From Plesiomonas shigelloides (GTDB lineage Bacteria; Pseudomonadota; Gammaproteobacteria; Enterobacterales; CAMTGL01), in NCBI RefSeq assembly GCF_900087055.1, contig NZ_LT575468.1, forward strand, positions 1,488,001 through 1,552,000: DNA of 64,000 nt, given 5' to 3'. Below, piece after piece: positions 47,821 to 56,907 of this stretch (position 1 is the stretch's first letter; every line of letters begins with the position of its first letter). A program made the position numbers and the translations under genes. The notes under the pieces were generated by a model, which did not search any database, was not told the DNA's origin, and worked only from the letters and a program-made list of their open reading frames with translations.

Positions 47821-48428
47821 AGCGTAAGTTGCTTTTTATCCCGCTGGCGCTGTTTTTGATTTTAGTGCTGACCTTTATGGTACAGCTGATGCGTAACGCG
47901 GGTGGGGAAGATCCGACCATGCTGGAGTCGGCACTGATCGGTAAACCGGTGCCGCCGTTTAAGCTGGAATCGCTGGATATTCCAGGGAAAACCTACAGCC
48001 AAGACGTGCTGCACGATGGCAAACCGCTGCTGCTGAATGTGTGGGCGACGTGGTGTCCGACCTGTTATGCCGAGCATAAATACCTCAATACGCTGGCCAG
48101 CCGAGGTGTGCGCATTGTGGGGATGAACTACAAGGATGATCGCAAAAAAGCCATCGCGTGGCTCAATGAGCTGGGCAATCCGTATGCGCTGAGCTTGTAT
48201 GATGGTAACGGCATGCTGGGATTGGATTTGGGCGTATATGGCGCACCAGAAACATTCCTGATTGATGGCCAAGGCATCATCCGTTATCGTCATGCCGGTG
48301 ATATGAATGAAACCATCTGGAAGCGCGAAGTTGAGCCTTTGTGGCTTAAATATAACGGCGCACCGGTTTCTGATTTGCCTGCGAAGCCTGTCGCGGCTCC
48401 AGCTCCTGTTCAGGGGGGCGCACAATAA
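47817..48428 (+). CDS. ccmG: Thiol:disulphide oxidoreductase CcmG (DsbE)
   Basis: Membrane-tethered thioredoxin-like protein that keeps the apocytochrome CxxCH cysteines reduced. The 203-residue protein has an N-terminal anchor and the active site WATWCPTCYAEH (near residue 77-82), with the family loop GVYGAPETFLID. The tail after residue 185 is proline/alanine rich. It overlaps ccmH by one base. Confidence 0.96.
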   Translation: MKRKLLFIPLALFLILVLTFMVQLMRNAGGEDPTMLESALIGKPVPPFKLESLDIPGKTYSQDVLHDGKPLLLNVWATWCPTCYAEHKYLNTLASRGVRIVGMNYKDDRKKAIAWLNELGNPYALSLYDGNGMLGLDLGVYGAPETFLIDGQGIIRYRHAGDMNETIWKREVEPLWLKYNGAPVSDLPAKPVAAPAPVQGGAQ

Positions 48429-48991
48429 TGAAAAACGCAAGCATGAAGAAAATGTTGCGTGTTTTCTGGTTGCTGGTGGGAATGGCACTGCCGCCACTGG
48501 CGTATACCGGTTTGGTGTATGCCAGTGTGATTGATACCTATCAGTTTTCCACCGTTGAGCAAGAGCAGCAGTACCGCGAATTAACCGCGCAGCTGCGTTG
48601 CCCGAAATGTCAGAACAACAACATCGCCGATTCGAACGCGATTATCGCCGAAGACATGCGGCAGAAAGTGTATGAGCTGATGCAACAAGGCTACAACAAG
48701 CAGCAAGTGGTGGATTACATGGTCACGCGCTATGGCAATTTCGTGACTTACGATCCGCCATTAACCGCCTCGACCCTGATTTTGTGGCTGGGGCCGCTGT
48801 TGGTATTGCTGGGCGGCGCGTTCATCATTTTCCGTCAGACCGCGAAACGTCGCACTGATAAAGCACTCGTCACCAGCGCGGCGGTGGTTTCTGAAGAGCA
48901 GCAACAGCGCTTGCAGCGACTGCTGGAGGAAAATGGCAAGTCGGCTCCAAATAGCCATAACGAGAAGAATAATAACGGAGAACAACCATGA
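48428..48991 (+). CDS. ccmH: Cytochrome c maturation protein CcmH, short form
   Basis: The thiol-active part of the haem lyase. LRCPKCQNNNIADSNA is the family motif with its CxxC; a signal/anchor precedes it and a second span (STLILWLGPLLVLLGGAFII) follows. The 187-residue protein corresponds only to the N-terminal half of E. coli CcmH; the C-terminal half is a separate gene, ccmI, next in the operon. This split form is usual in many gammaproteobacteria outside the Escherichia group. Confidence 0.95.
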   Translation: MKNASMKKMLRVFWLLVGMALPPLAYTGLVYASVIDTYQFSTVEQEQQYRELTAQLRCPKCQNNNIADSNAIIAEDMRQKVYELMQQGYNKQQVVDYMVTRYGNFVTYDPPLTASTLILWLGPLLVLLGGAFIIFRQTAKRRTDKALVTSAAVVSEEQQQRLQRLLEENGKSAPNSHNEKNNNGEQP

Positions 48992-50241
48992 TGACATTTT
49001 GGCTGTTGGTCGTGGTGTTGCTGGTGGTCAGTGCGCTACTGCTGGTGGTTCCCGTATTGCGCGCGCCGGGAGAAAGTCACCAGACGACCCGTGATCGCTT
49101 GAATACCGCACTTTACAAACAGCGCGTGCAGGAAGTGGCGCAAGACGAAGAGCTTGGCGTCGTCAGCGAACAGCGTGAGATGGTGCAAGATCTGCAGCAA
49201 ACCTTGCTGGCGGATGTGCCGGTTGCCAATTCTGCGACTACGCAGCCTATTTCGCGCTGGGCATTGGTGCCGGGCGTCATTGTGCTGCTGGTGGTGAGTG
49301 TGGGGTTTTATCTGAAAACCGGCGGTCAATCGCAGATGGCCGAGTGGTCTCAGGTGATCAAGCAAATGCCGCAACTGCGCGAGCGGGTGCAGCATGAAGA
49401 TCAAAAACCATTAACGACAGAAGAGCTAGCGCGTTTGGGATTAGGTCTGCGTACAGAGTTGCAACAGCAGCCGAATAACTTGCCGGATTGGGTGATGTTA
49501 GGCCGCATCGGTATGGCGCTTAACAACCTGACCACCGCATCGCAAGCGTTTGAAAAGGCTTATCAGCTGGCGCCGGATAACGTGGAAGTGATCTTGGGCT
49601 ATGCCGAGGTGCTGATTCAGTCTAGCGATCCGGCCGATAACCGCAAAGCCGAAGGGTTGCTAAAGCGCGTACTGCGTCAAGATCATCAGAACATGCAGGC
49701 GTTAGCGCTGCTGGCGTTTAGTGCATTTGAACAGGAGAACTACCAGCAAGCTATTGGTGCTTGGGAAGTGATGCTGAAGATGATGCCTAAAGATGATTCT
49801 CGTCGCACCTTGCTGGAGCGCAGTATTGAAGCGGCAAAAGCGCGCGCCGGTATCACAGCGCCAGCGCTGAAAGTGCGTGTGGATGTTCCGCCGACACTGC
49901 GTAGCAGCTTACCGGCTTCGGCGCGTTTGGTGGTACTGGTGACTGACGGACAAAGTCCGGTGCCGGTTGCGGTGCGTCAAATTCCATTGGGCGAACTGCC
50001 ACAAACCGTGACTGTTTCTGATGCCGATAGCATGATGCCAGAGCGTAAACTGTCGTCGCTTTCTTCGCTGCAAGTGAAAGTGAAGGTGATTGATGGGCAG
50101 GCGGATATTATGTCGCCGGGTGTCTTAAGCGGTAAGAGCGCGGTACAGCCGTATCAGGCCAATCAGCCGGTAGCCGTCGAGGTGAATCATCGTCCAGATC
50201 CACATGCTGCGCCGATGATGCCCATGCCGCCTGCACAGTGA
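48988..50241 (+). CDS. ccmI: Apocytochrome c chaperone CcmI (TPR protein)
   Basis: A 417-residue protein with two N-terminal spans around a short loop, then tetratricopeptide repeats (about residues 130-280, e.g. LPDWVMLGRIGMALNNLTTA and ALALLAFSAFEQENYQQAIG), which bind the C-terminus of apocytochromes. A beta-rich C-terminal domain follows. It is the last gene of the ccm operon and is followed by a strong terminator. Confidence 0.93.
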   Translation: MMTFWLLVVVLLVVSALLLVVPVLRAPGESHQTTRDRLNTALYKQRVQEVAQDEELGVVSEQREMVQDLQQTLLADVPVANSATTQPISRWALVPGVIVLLVVSVGFYLKTGGQSQMAEWSQVIKQMPQLRERVQHEDQKPLTTEELARLGLGLRTELQQQPNNLPDWVMLGRIGMALNNLTTASQAFEKAYQLAPDNVEVILGYAEVLIQSSDPADNRKAEGLLKRVLRQDHQNMQALALLAFSAFEQENYQQAIGAWEVMLKMMPKDDSRRTLLERSIEAAKARAGITAPALKVRVDVPPTLRSSLPASARLVVLVTDGQSPVPVAVRQIPLGELPQTVTVSDADSMMPERKLSSLSSLQVKVKVIDGQADIMSPGVLSGKSAVQPYQANQPVAVEVNHRPDPHAAPMMPMPPAQ

Positions 50242-50277
50242 TGCTTATCTGCTAAGCTAACAAAGCTAAGCCAAGAA

Positions 50278-50304
50278 AAGCCCCGCCTGATGCGGGGCTT
50301 TTTT
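50278..50304 (+). terminator. Terminator of the ccm operon
   Basis: AAGCCCCGC (50278-50286) and GCGGGGCTT (50292-50300), then six T in total. It lies between convergent ccmI and torD. Confidence 0.92.
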
Positions 50305-50334
50305 ATGTCGAAATACGGTGAAACCTAACCCGCG

Positions 50335-51036
50335 TTAAATTGCTGATGTATCAGCAGCGAGTTGAGCTCCTGGCGCGTGAATCTGAGCAGCATCCAGTTG
50401 CACCAGTTGCAGGGCCAGCGCGCTGATGGCGGCATAAAAGCCAAATGGATCGTGTGCTTGGCAGCGTGCCGCAAAATCAGGCAGCCACATCAGCAGTAAT
50501 CCCAGAGTACGTTGCTGCAATGAATTGAGGGTAACGAGCTCATCATGCGCAGCGGTATGTTCATCGGCAGCAAATTCACCGGCGGCAAATTTCAGATGAC
50601 TGAGCAGCTCAAAAATTACCGCCAGATGATCTTCTGGCTCGTGAAACTCGCTGCGTACACTCATGCCGGCATCGCGCAGTAATTGCTGCATTTGCAAACA
50701 GGCATCGCGGCGAAAACGCACCTTGTCACCTTCATAGCAAGAGGCATACGGCAGCGCGCCTTGTTTGTCGGTCATTAAGAACAGACCCGCAAAATCGGCG
50801 GCTAACTCCAGTCGCGCATCGGGGCGCAGCAGCAAGGCGCTGATGGCGCGGCGCACATTGCTCGATGCTTCATGCAGGGCCGGTTGGCTGTCCATAAAGT
50901 CTAACCAAGCTTGCAGGTCGGCTGATTGCAGTTGAGTGAGCTGCGTATCATCCAGCTCGCGGGCAAAGATCCCAGCAAGCCATGCATACAGACAGGCATA
51001 ATGCTGCGCACTAAGTGGGGTCGCTTGTTGTGGCAT
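50335..51036 (-). CDS. torD: TorA-specific chaperone TorD
   Basis: TorD binds TorA before export and helps insert the molybdenum cofactor. The 233-residue protein is helical and matches E. coli TorD (YACLYAWLAGIFARELDD, LELAADFAGLFLMTDKQGALPYASCYEG, EPEDHLAVIFELLSHL). I start at 51036, with AAGGGA seven bases upstream, not at the longer frame from 51084. It is the last gene of torC-torA-torD and is separated from torA by a repeat-rich 141-base interval. Confidence 0.95.
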   Translation of the reverse strand: MPQQATPLSAQHYACLYAWLAGIFARELDDTQLTQLQSADLQAWLDFMDSQPALHEASSNVRRAISALLLRPDARLELAADFAGLFLMTDKQGALPYASCYEGDKVRFRRDACLQMQQLLRDAGMSVRSEFHEPEDHLAVIFELLSHLKFAAGEFAADEHTAAHDELVTLNSLQQRTLGLLLMWLPDFAARCQAHDPFGFYAAISALALQLVQLDAAQIHAPGAQLAADTSAI

Positions 51037-51061
51037 AGGATGTCCCTTGGGCTTAAAGTTG

Positions 51062-51086
51062 CCTTGAGGCCGTAACGACCTCAAGG
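51062..51086 (-). promoter_or_regulatory. Hairpin between torA and torD
   Basis: CCTTGAGG (51062-51069) and CCTCAAGG (51079-51086) form an eight-base stem, placed 26 bases before the torD start and without T-run. It may lower torD output relative to torA. Confidence 0.5.
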
Positions 51087-51107
51087 CTGTGTGCGGATTC
51101 GCGCGTT

Positions 51108-51177
51108 GACTAACTTGCTCGCAGGCTAATCAGTTCTCGGGCTCATTAGCTCGCTGACTAATGAGTTCGCAGACTAA
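51108..51177. repeat. Degenerate tandem repeat of about 16 bp between torA and torD
   Basis: Units GACTAACTTGCTCGCAG, GCTAATCAGTTCTCGG, GCTCATTAGCTCGCT, GACTAATGAGTTCGCA and the start of a fifth lie head to tail directly after the torA stop. Confidence 0.55.
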
Positions 51178-53757
51178 TTAGTTAGCTGGTTTAGGCACAT
51201 AGCTGCACTCAGCAACCATCTCGATTGGGCCGTTGAATGCCGTGACGGGCTCAACGTGGCCGGTGTATTTCTCCATCTCGACAATAGCGGTATGCGCACT
51301 GGTGGCTTGCGCCAGCTGTGAGGTACCGATATCGATGGTCAACACGTTCGGGTTGCCGTACTTACACATTGCGCCAATCACGCCGCCTTTATCCGGATCG
51401 TACCACGCACCTTCCTGAATACGGATAGTGCCCGGCACATACAGATCGGAAACTACCGCGCCAGCCAACACCTGACCGCGATCGTTAAAGACACGCACGA
51501 TATCGCCATCTTTAATGCCACGCGCTTTCGCATCTTGCGGGCTCATATACACCGGCTCTTTACCGCCGACGGTATATTTGGCGCGCAGGGTTGGTGACTC
51601 ACACAGCTGCGAGTGCAGACGTGCATCAGGGTGAACCGATTGGAGGTGCAGTGGGAAGCGATTAGAGCCAGGGCCGCCGTGAGAGCGCTCCTCTTTTTCA
51701 AACCACATTGGGTAACCACGGCAATCGTCGTAGTTCATGTCGGCAATGGTCTGCGAGAAGATCTCAATCAGGCCACTAGGGGTGCCGAGTGGGTTCAAAT
51801 CAGGATCGTCGCGGAACTCTTGGTGGCGCACAAACAGTTGCGGATCGCTAAATTCGATATAGCCAGAGCCGTTCCAGAACGCTTCGAAGTCAGGCATATG
51901 GATGCCGCGGCCCTTGCCTTGTTGTTGACCGGCCTTATAGATGTGCTTAAGCCAGCCCATCTCATCCATCCCTTCAGTAAAGGCTTGTTCGCGGTTAAAG
52001 CGGCGGCACAGATCGCGGAAAATCTCGAAATCACTGCGCGCTTCAAATTGCGGCTCCACCACTTTGTGCATGGCAATCAGGCCACGGTTAGAGTGGTTAC
52101 CGTATTGGTCGATATCATTACGCTCGAACTGTGTGGTGGCTGGCAGCACGATATCGGCAAAGCGACAAGTTGAGGTCCACTGGTTATCAATGGCGACTAC
52201 GGTTTCCAGTTTCTGCCAACCAGCAATCATGCGGTTGTATTGCTGATGGCGGTGGAACGGGTTAGTACCGCTGAACACGCACATTTTAATCGCCGGCAGG
52301 GTGACTTGCTTGCCGTTCCAGTTGATTACTTTGCCCGGCTCTAACATGGCATCGACAAAGCGCGCGATAGGGATAGTACTGCTATAGCCTTTGTAATCGG
52401 TGCTGGTGTGTACTGGCGGCACGGAAGTCGAGCCAGAGAAACCGCTTAAGATCACTCCTTTGCGGGTTGGCGTCCCGGCGCCGTTATAGTGCCAACCAAA
52501 ACCAAAACCGCCACCCGGCAAGCCAATTTGACCGAGCATGGCCGCTAGCACCACTACCATCCACGCCCACTGTTCGCCGTGCTGCATACGCTGCACACAC
52601 CAGCCGGCCACAATTTGAGTGCGGCCTGCGGCCATTTCGCGTGCCAGCGTACGGATGGTGTCAGCATCAATGCCGGTCAGTTTCGCTGCCCATTCTGGGG
52701 TTTTCGGCTGGTTATCAGTTTTACCCAGCAGATACGGCAGGAATTGCGCGAAACCGACGGTGTAGGTATCGAGGAAGTGCTGATCGTAGAGCTTTTCGGT
52801 GTACAGCACATAGGCCAGCGCCAACTGCAACGGCACATCCGTTTGTGGGTTGATGGCCACATGCTGCACTTTATCGCGACCAAGGAAATCATGGGTGGAG
52901 GAGACCACGGTGTCGATACTGATCACCTTGATGTCGCCCTTGGCCACTTTGTCTTTCAGCTGATGGTAATACTCATACACATCGTGATCTGGGCACCACC
53001 AGTTGACCTGCTGGTTTTTCAGCATGTCAGAGCCCCACAGCACGATGGTTTTGCTGTTTTGCAGCACCAACGGCCATGAAGTTTGCTGTTCGTACACTTC
53101 CATCGAGCCTACCACACGCGGCAGGATCACTTGCGCTGCACCGGTGGAATAGTCGCCGCCGGTGCCTACACGGTTGCCGTGCAGTGCCAAGGCGCGACCC
53201 ATGATGCCGCCAGCGTTATGCAGCATACCGGTAGACTGCCAGCCCGAGCCGGTCAGCAGGGCGCTCGGGCCGTAGGTGGTCTGTACGCGCTCCAGCTCTT
53301 GGTAGAACAGATCCAGCGCCTCATCCCAGCTCACGCGCACAAAGCGGTTATCGCCGCGCTGCGTGGTGTCACTCTTGTGCTTGTTGCGCATCCAGTCAAT
53401 GCGCACCATTGGGTAACGAATGCGAGCGGCATTGTGCACATGATCAGGCAGGCCGTTGATCATATCCGTAGGATACTGGTCTTTTTCAAACGGCTTGGCG
53501 GCGACAAAAATGCCATTTTCCACGGTAGCGCGAATTGCGCCCCAGTGAGAACCTGTCAGAATGCCTTGCTGAGAGTTGGCCGCGCCGCTTGCATCCGCGG
53601 CGAAGGCGTTACGCGGCACCAGCAGCGAAGGGCTCAGCATGCCAAGGGCGGTCAGGCCGCCTAAATGAGCCAGAAAACGGCGACGCGATACGTTAACGCT
53701 GTCCTGAATCAGAGGCGCTGCAGTACGGGTCTCTGGAACACTATTTTGTATTTTCAT
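51178..53757 (-). CDS. torA: Trimethylamine-N-oxide reductase catalytic subunit TorA
   Basis: Periplasmic terminal reductase that converts TMAO to trimethylamine. The 859-residue precursor has a Tat signal (SRRRFLAHLGG, Arg25-27), binds bis-MGD molybdenum cofactor with the serine ligand in GGDYSTGAAQVILPRVVGS, and aligns throughout with E. coli TorA (QQTSWPLVLQNSKTIVLWGS, WTSTCRFADIVLPATTQFER, NPNVLTIDIGTSQLAQATSA). No iron-sulphur cysteine motif is found at the N-terminus, as expected for this subfamily. Electrons come from TorC, encoded 11 bases upstream. Confidence 0.98.
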   Translation of the reverse strand: MKIQNSVPETRTAAPLIQDSVNVSRRRFLAHLGGLTALGMLSPSLLVPRNAFAADASGAANSQQGILTGSHWGAIRATVENGIFVAAKPFEKDQYPTDMINGLPDHVHNAARIRYPMVRIDWMRNKHKSDTTQRGDNRFVRVSWDEALDLFYQELERVQTTYGPSALLTGSGWQSTGMLHNAGGIMGRALALHGNRVGTGGDYSTGAAQVILPRVVGSMEVYEQQTSWPLVLQNSKTIVLWGSDMLKNQQVNWWCPDHDVYEYYHQLKDKVAKGDIKVISIDTVVSSTHDFLGRDKVQHVAINPQTDVPLQLALAYVLYTEKLYDQHFLDTYTVGFAQFLPYLLGKTDNQPKTPEWAAKLTGIDADTIRTLAREMAAGRTQIVAGWCVQRMQHGEQWAWMVVVLAAMLGQIGLPGGGFGFGWHYNGAGTPTRKGVILSGFSGSTSVPPVHTSTDYKGYSSTIPIARFVDAMLEPGKVINWNGKQVTLPAIKMCVFSGTNPFHRHQQYNRMIAGWQKLETVVAIDNQWTSTCRFADIVLPATTQFERNDIDQYGNHSNRGLIAMHKVVEPQFEARSDFEIFRDLCRRFNREQAFTEGMDEMGWLKHIYKAGQQQGKGRGIHMPDFEAFWNGSGYIEFSDPQLFVRHQEFRDDPDLNPLGTPSGLIEIFSQTIADMNYDDCRGYPMWFEKEERSHGGPGSNRFPLHLQSVHPDARLHSQLCESPTLRAKYTVGGKEPVYMSPQDAKARGIKDGDIVRVFNDRGQVLAGAVVSDLYVPGTIRIQEGAWYDPDKGGVIGAMCKYGNPNVLTIDIGTSQLAQATSAHTAIVEMEKYTGHVEPVTAFNGPIEMVAECSYVPKPAN

Positions 53758-53768
53758 CGTTCTAATCC

Positions 53769-54932
53769 TTAGTGTTTCTGATCGGCACCGCCGGTGTCGG
53801 AAGCATTCATTTGCAGGTATTTCAGCAAGGTGCGCTCTTCGCGTTTATCCAAGCTGGTAAAACCAAGCATGCCGTTTAAGGTGCCAATCCAGCCGTTAGC
53901 ATCGAAATGCGCTTTATCTGGTGCGCCGTGGCACTGGTTACAGGAGCTGTTGTACATCGAGTCGGCGTAAGCCCAGATTGGTTTGATGTCGTTGATCATG
54001 TCGCCACTTTTCACCCAGGCGGTGGTTTGCAGCTTGCTCCATTCCACACCCGTACCGGCAACGGTTTCGGTTTCCAGTGTTTTGGCGCGCTCTTGCACTT
54101 GGTCACGAATTGAGGAGACGAAAATACGTTTACCCGGCAGTAATGACAGAACGCGACGACGACCATCGGTTTCAGTCCAGCCGGTGATTTGTACTTCCAT
54201 CCAATCACCATCACGCTTCAGTACGGTGATTTCAGAGGCTGGCAGCAGGGAGCCGGCGGCATCTTTATCGCCTTTGGCGGCATAAATCGGTTTCATATCG
54301 AGCGTATACAGCGTGTCGCCGCTGTCGTTGTCATCGGCAGTTTTCTTCAGATCGTCAAACTGCTTACGGAAGCCGCTGCTGGTATCGGGCAATTGGTGCG
54401 CAATGCCTTTATGGCAATCGATACAGGATTGGTTGGTCTTTGCGGCAATTTCCATCATGCGCGCCGCTTCTGGATTTTGCTTGGCGTGATCCATCGCATC
54501 ATAGTTATGACAAGAGCGGCAGGTGGCTGAATTGTTCTCTTTCATGCGCGCCCATTCCCGCTCAGCCAGTTCGGCGCGGTGAGCTTCGAATTTCTCTGGC
54601 GTATCGATTTTACCGGTTACCAGGGTGTGGTAGATGTCGCTGGTGGCTTCCAGTTTACGCTTGATCATCCCTGGAATATCTTGTGGGATATGGCAGTCAT
54701 GGCACTCGGCACGCACGCCGGCGGCATTTTTAAAGTGCACCGATTGCTTGTACTCCTCATACACTGGTGTCATGGAGTGACAGCTCACACAGAACTCGGT
54801 GGTGCTGGTCATCTTGATCCCCACATGCGGCACAATAATCAATGCCAGCCCAATGACGATACCGGCAATCAGCAGCGCCAATACCGACCAGCGCGCGCTG
54901 GGACTGGTCAGTTTCTCCCACAATTTCTTCAT
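53769..54932 (-). CDS. torC: Pentaheme c-type cytochrome TorC
   Basis: Membrane-anchored cytochrome that passes electrons from menaquinol to TorA. The 387-residue protein has one N-terminal span (SVLALLIAGIVIGLALIIV) and five CxxCH haem sites: CVSCH (48-52), CHDCH (77-81), CRSCH and CIDCH in the middle, and CNQCH in the C-terminal domain that interacts with TorA. It is the first gene of torCAD; three tor boxes lie upstream. Its maturation needs the Ccm proteins encoded nearby. Confidence 0.97.
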   Translation of the reverse strand: MKKLWEKLTSPSARWSVLALLIAGIVIGLALIIVPHVGIKMTSTTEFCVSCHSMTPVYEEYKQSVHFKNAAGVRAECHDCHIPQDIPGMIKRKLEATSDIYHTLVTGKIDTPEKFEAHRAELAEREWARMKENNSATCRSCHNYDAMDHAKQNPEAARMMEIAAKTNQSCIDCHKGIAHQLPDTSSGFRKQFDDLKKTADDNDSGDTLYTLDMKPIYAAKGDKDAAGSLLPASEITVLKRDGDWMEVQITGWTETDGRRRVLSLLPGKRIFVSSIRDQVQERAKTLETETVAGTGVEWSKLQTTAWVKSGDMINDIKPIWAYADSMYNSSCNQCHGAPDKAHFDANGWIGTLNGMLGFTSLDKREERTLLKYLQMNASDTGGADQKH

Positions 54933-54986
54933 TCCTTAACCCTGTGATTTATATGGTTTCACACGAGATACAATTTTATTGATGAA

Positions 54987-55049
54987 ATATGAACAGGGTG
55001 ACTGGTCATCATGAATACGATGCGGCAAAATATGAACAGATATGAACAG
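54987..55049. promoter_or_regulatory. Three perfect tor boxes (TorR sites)
   Basis: The decamer ATATGAACAG, reverse complement of the tor box CTGTTCATAT, occurs exactly at 54987-54996, 55030-55039 and 55040-55049, the last two in tandem. A weak fourth copy in the other orientation (CTGGTCATCA, 55002-55011) matches seven of ten bases. They lie between torC and torR, so TorR should control torCAD and probably its own gene. Confidence 0.88.
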
Positions 55050-55068
55050 ATTGCCACGAGGCAACCGA

Positions 55069-55764
55069 ATGCCGCATCACATTGTTATTGTGGAAGATGA
55101 TCCGGTGACGCAGGCGCGTCTGGAAGATTACTTTGTACAGGAAGGATATCGGGTTTCCGTGACTGCCAGTGGCGCGGGTTTGCATGAGCTGATGCTGCTC
55201 GAGCCTGTGGATCTGATTTTGTTGGATATCAACTTACCCGGTGAGAATGGCTTGATGCTGACCCGAGCGTTACGTGAGCGCTCCACGGTGGGTATTATCT
55301 TGGTCACCGGACGCTGCGATCAGATTGACCGCATTGTCGGGCTTGAAATGGGGGCGGATGACTATGTCACCAAGCCTTTGGAGCTGCGCGAGTTGGTGGT
55401 GCGGGTGAAGAATCTGCTGTGGCGTATTGATTTGGCCAAACAGGCACAACCCGCCGCGGGGCAAGAGAACTGTTATTTGTTTGATGGCTATTGCCTGAAT
55501 GTGGCGCGCCATACCCTGACGCAAGACGATACACCAATCAAACTTACGCGCGCCGAGTATGAAATCTTGCTGGCGTTCGTGACGAATCCGGGGGAAGTGC
55601 TAAGTCGCGAGCGTCTGCTGCGCATGCTCTCGGCGAATCGGGTGGAGAATCCTGATTTACGCACCGTGGATGTGCTGATCCGACGTTTACGGAATAAACT
55701 GCGCCCCGAGCTGTTTGTCACTCAGCACGGGGAAGGTTATTTGCTGGCTGCCGAAGTGGCTTAA
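55069..55764 (+). CDS. torR: TMAO response regulator TorR
   Basis: OmpR/PhoB-type regulator of 231 residues (E. coli TorR: 230). The receiver has Asp10/Asp11, phosphoacceptor Asp53 in LLDINLPGENG, and Lys in YVTKPLELRE; the winged-helix output domain starts near residue 130 and ends with TVDVLIRRLRNKLRP...QHGEGYLLA. I start at 55069 with GAGG seven bases upstream. A longer in-frame ATG at 55042 lies inside the third tor box. It is activated by phosphotransfer from TorS. Confidence 0.96.
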   Translation: MPHHIVIVEDDPVTQARLEDYFVQEGYRVSVTASGAGLHELMLLEPVDLILLDINLPGENGLMLTRALRERSTVGIILVTGRCDQIDRIVGLEMGADDYVTKPLELRELVVRVKNLLWRIDLAKQAQPAAGQENCYLFDGYCLNVARHTLTQDDTPIKLTRAEYEILLAFVTNPGEVLSRERLLRMLSANRVENPDLRTVDVLIRRLRNKLRPELFVTQHGEGYLLAAEVA

Positions 55765-55801
55765 TGCCACGGTGCGTTATAGCTCTCAGCGTGAGACTTA
55801 C

Positions 55802-56833
55802 CTACGGCTGGTAGCTGTACACCGGCCGAAATCCCAGCGGCGATAATGAGCGGGTAATTTCGTTGCGATGGATATTGTGCGGCGTTAGCAGCAACAGCGG
55901 TGGGCTGATATTGTTGCTCACCGGTAAGTGTTGCAGCACGCGTACTGCTTGCTCGACCGCCAATTCCCCTTGCCACACCATCTGATCGCTGGCCGACACC
56001 GCAATTTTGCCGCGCTTCAATCCGCGATACACCTGATGCGACAGATAGAATGAAACAATCTCCAGCGGCTTGGCGCGACGTAAGTTTTCACCCATTGCCA
56101 CTTCGGCGGCAATCGCCGTGCCGGCCACAATATCAATGTTCGGATAACGCTCGAGCATGTCTTGCAGCAAGTTACGCTGCACTTCGGTGTCATTATCCCC
56201 ATACGCGATATCTACAATGTGTAATTGGCTACCGGCGAGCGCTTGTTTAAAGCCGGTCAGCATTTCATTACTACCGCCAGCATCTCGCGGACCGGGCATC
56301 AGCAGCACATTCATCGGCTTTCCCTTTGCCTGCTGTGCCAGATAATGCCCCGGTAAATAGCCCATTTGATACCAAGGTACGCCAACTCGGGTTGCAATAT
56401 GCGGGTTATGGGTGGCGTTTACCAGCTCAATTACCGGCAGTGGGCCGGCCCAGGTTTTCAGCTGTGGTAACTGTGCAGTACTGCTGCCGACGATCAGTGC
56501 ATCGGCACCCCAGTGTCGACATTGTGCAATTTGCTCTTGCTGGGTATGCAGTTGGTTATAACCACTGGCTTCCATAATTTTTAGGGCCACTGCATAGCGG
56601 CGTGCCGCTTTCAGCATGCCGAAATTTACCGAAAGCCAGTAAGAATCTTTCAAGCTGGGATAGAGCGCGCACAGCTTCCATGGCTTATCAGCGGGTTTCG
56701 GTGTCGGAGATAAAGCGGTATCCAAAGGAACAGAATGCTGCTCCGATTGCCAGTGGCGCAACTGCGCATAGCCAGTTGCTAGCGGCAAACTCAGTAAGAC
56801 CGGTAATAGGAAAAAAACGGCGCGCATATTCAC
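55802..56833 (-). CDS. torT: Periplasmic TMAO-binding protein TorT
   Basis: TorT binds TMAO and presents the signal to the sensor TorS. The 343-residue protein has a signal peptide (LLSLPLATGYA) and a type I periplasmic-binding-protein fold: KLCALYPSLKDSYWLSVNFGM at the start of the mature part, ALIVGSSTAQ, MPGPRDAGGSNEMLTGF, and the C-terminal helix. It resembles E. coli TorT in length and motifs. The gene is convergent with torR and divergent from torS, as in E. coli. Confidence 0.94.
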   Translation of the reverse strand: MNMRAVFFLLPVLLSLPLATGYAQLRHWQSEQHSVPLDTALSPTPKPADKPWKLCALYPSLKDSYWLSVNFGMLKAARRYAVALKIMEASGYNQLHTQQEQIAQCRHWGADALIVGSSTAQLPQLKTWAGPLPVIELVNATHNPHIATRVGVPWYQMGYLPGHYLAQQAKGKPMNVLLMPGPRDAGGSNEMLTGFKQALAGSQLHIVDIAYGDNDTEVQRNLLQDMLERYPNIDIVAGTAIAAEVAMGENLRRAKPLEIVSFYLSHQVYRGLKRGKIAVSASDQMVWQGELAVEQAVRVLQHLPVSNNISPPLLLLTPHNIHRNEITRSLSPLGFRPVYSYQP

Positions 56834-56907
56834 TCCCTCGCAATCAGGCCTTATGCTAGAGGTTTTGCGACCCTTAACTCAACCCTCTTGTGTGATTACC
56901 TGCGCTG

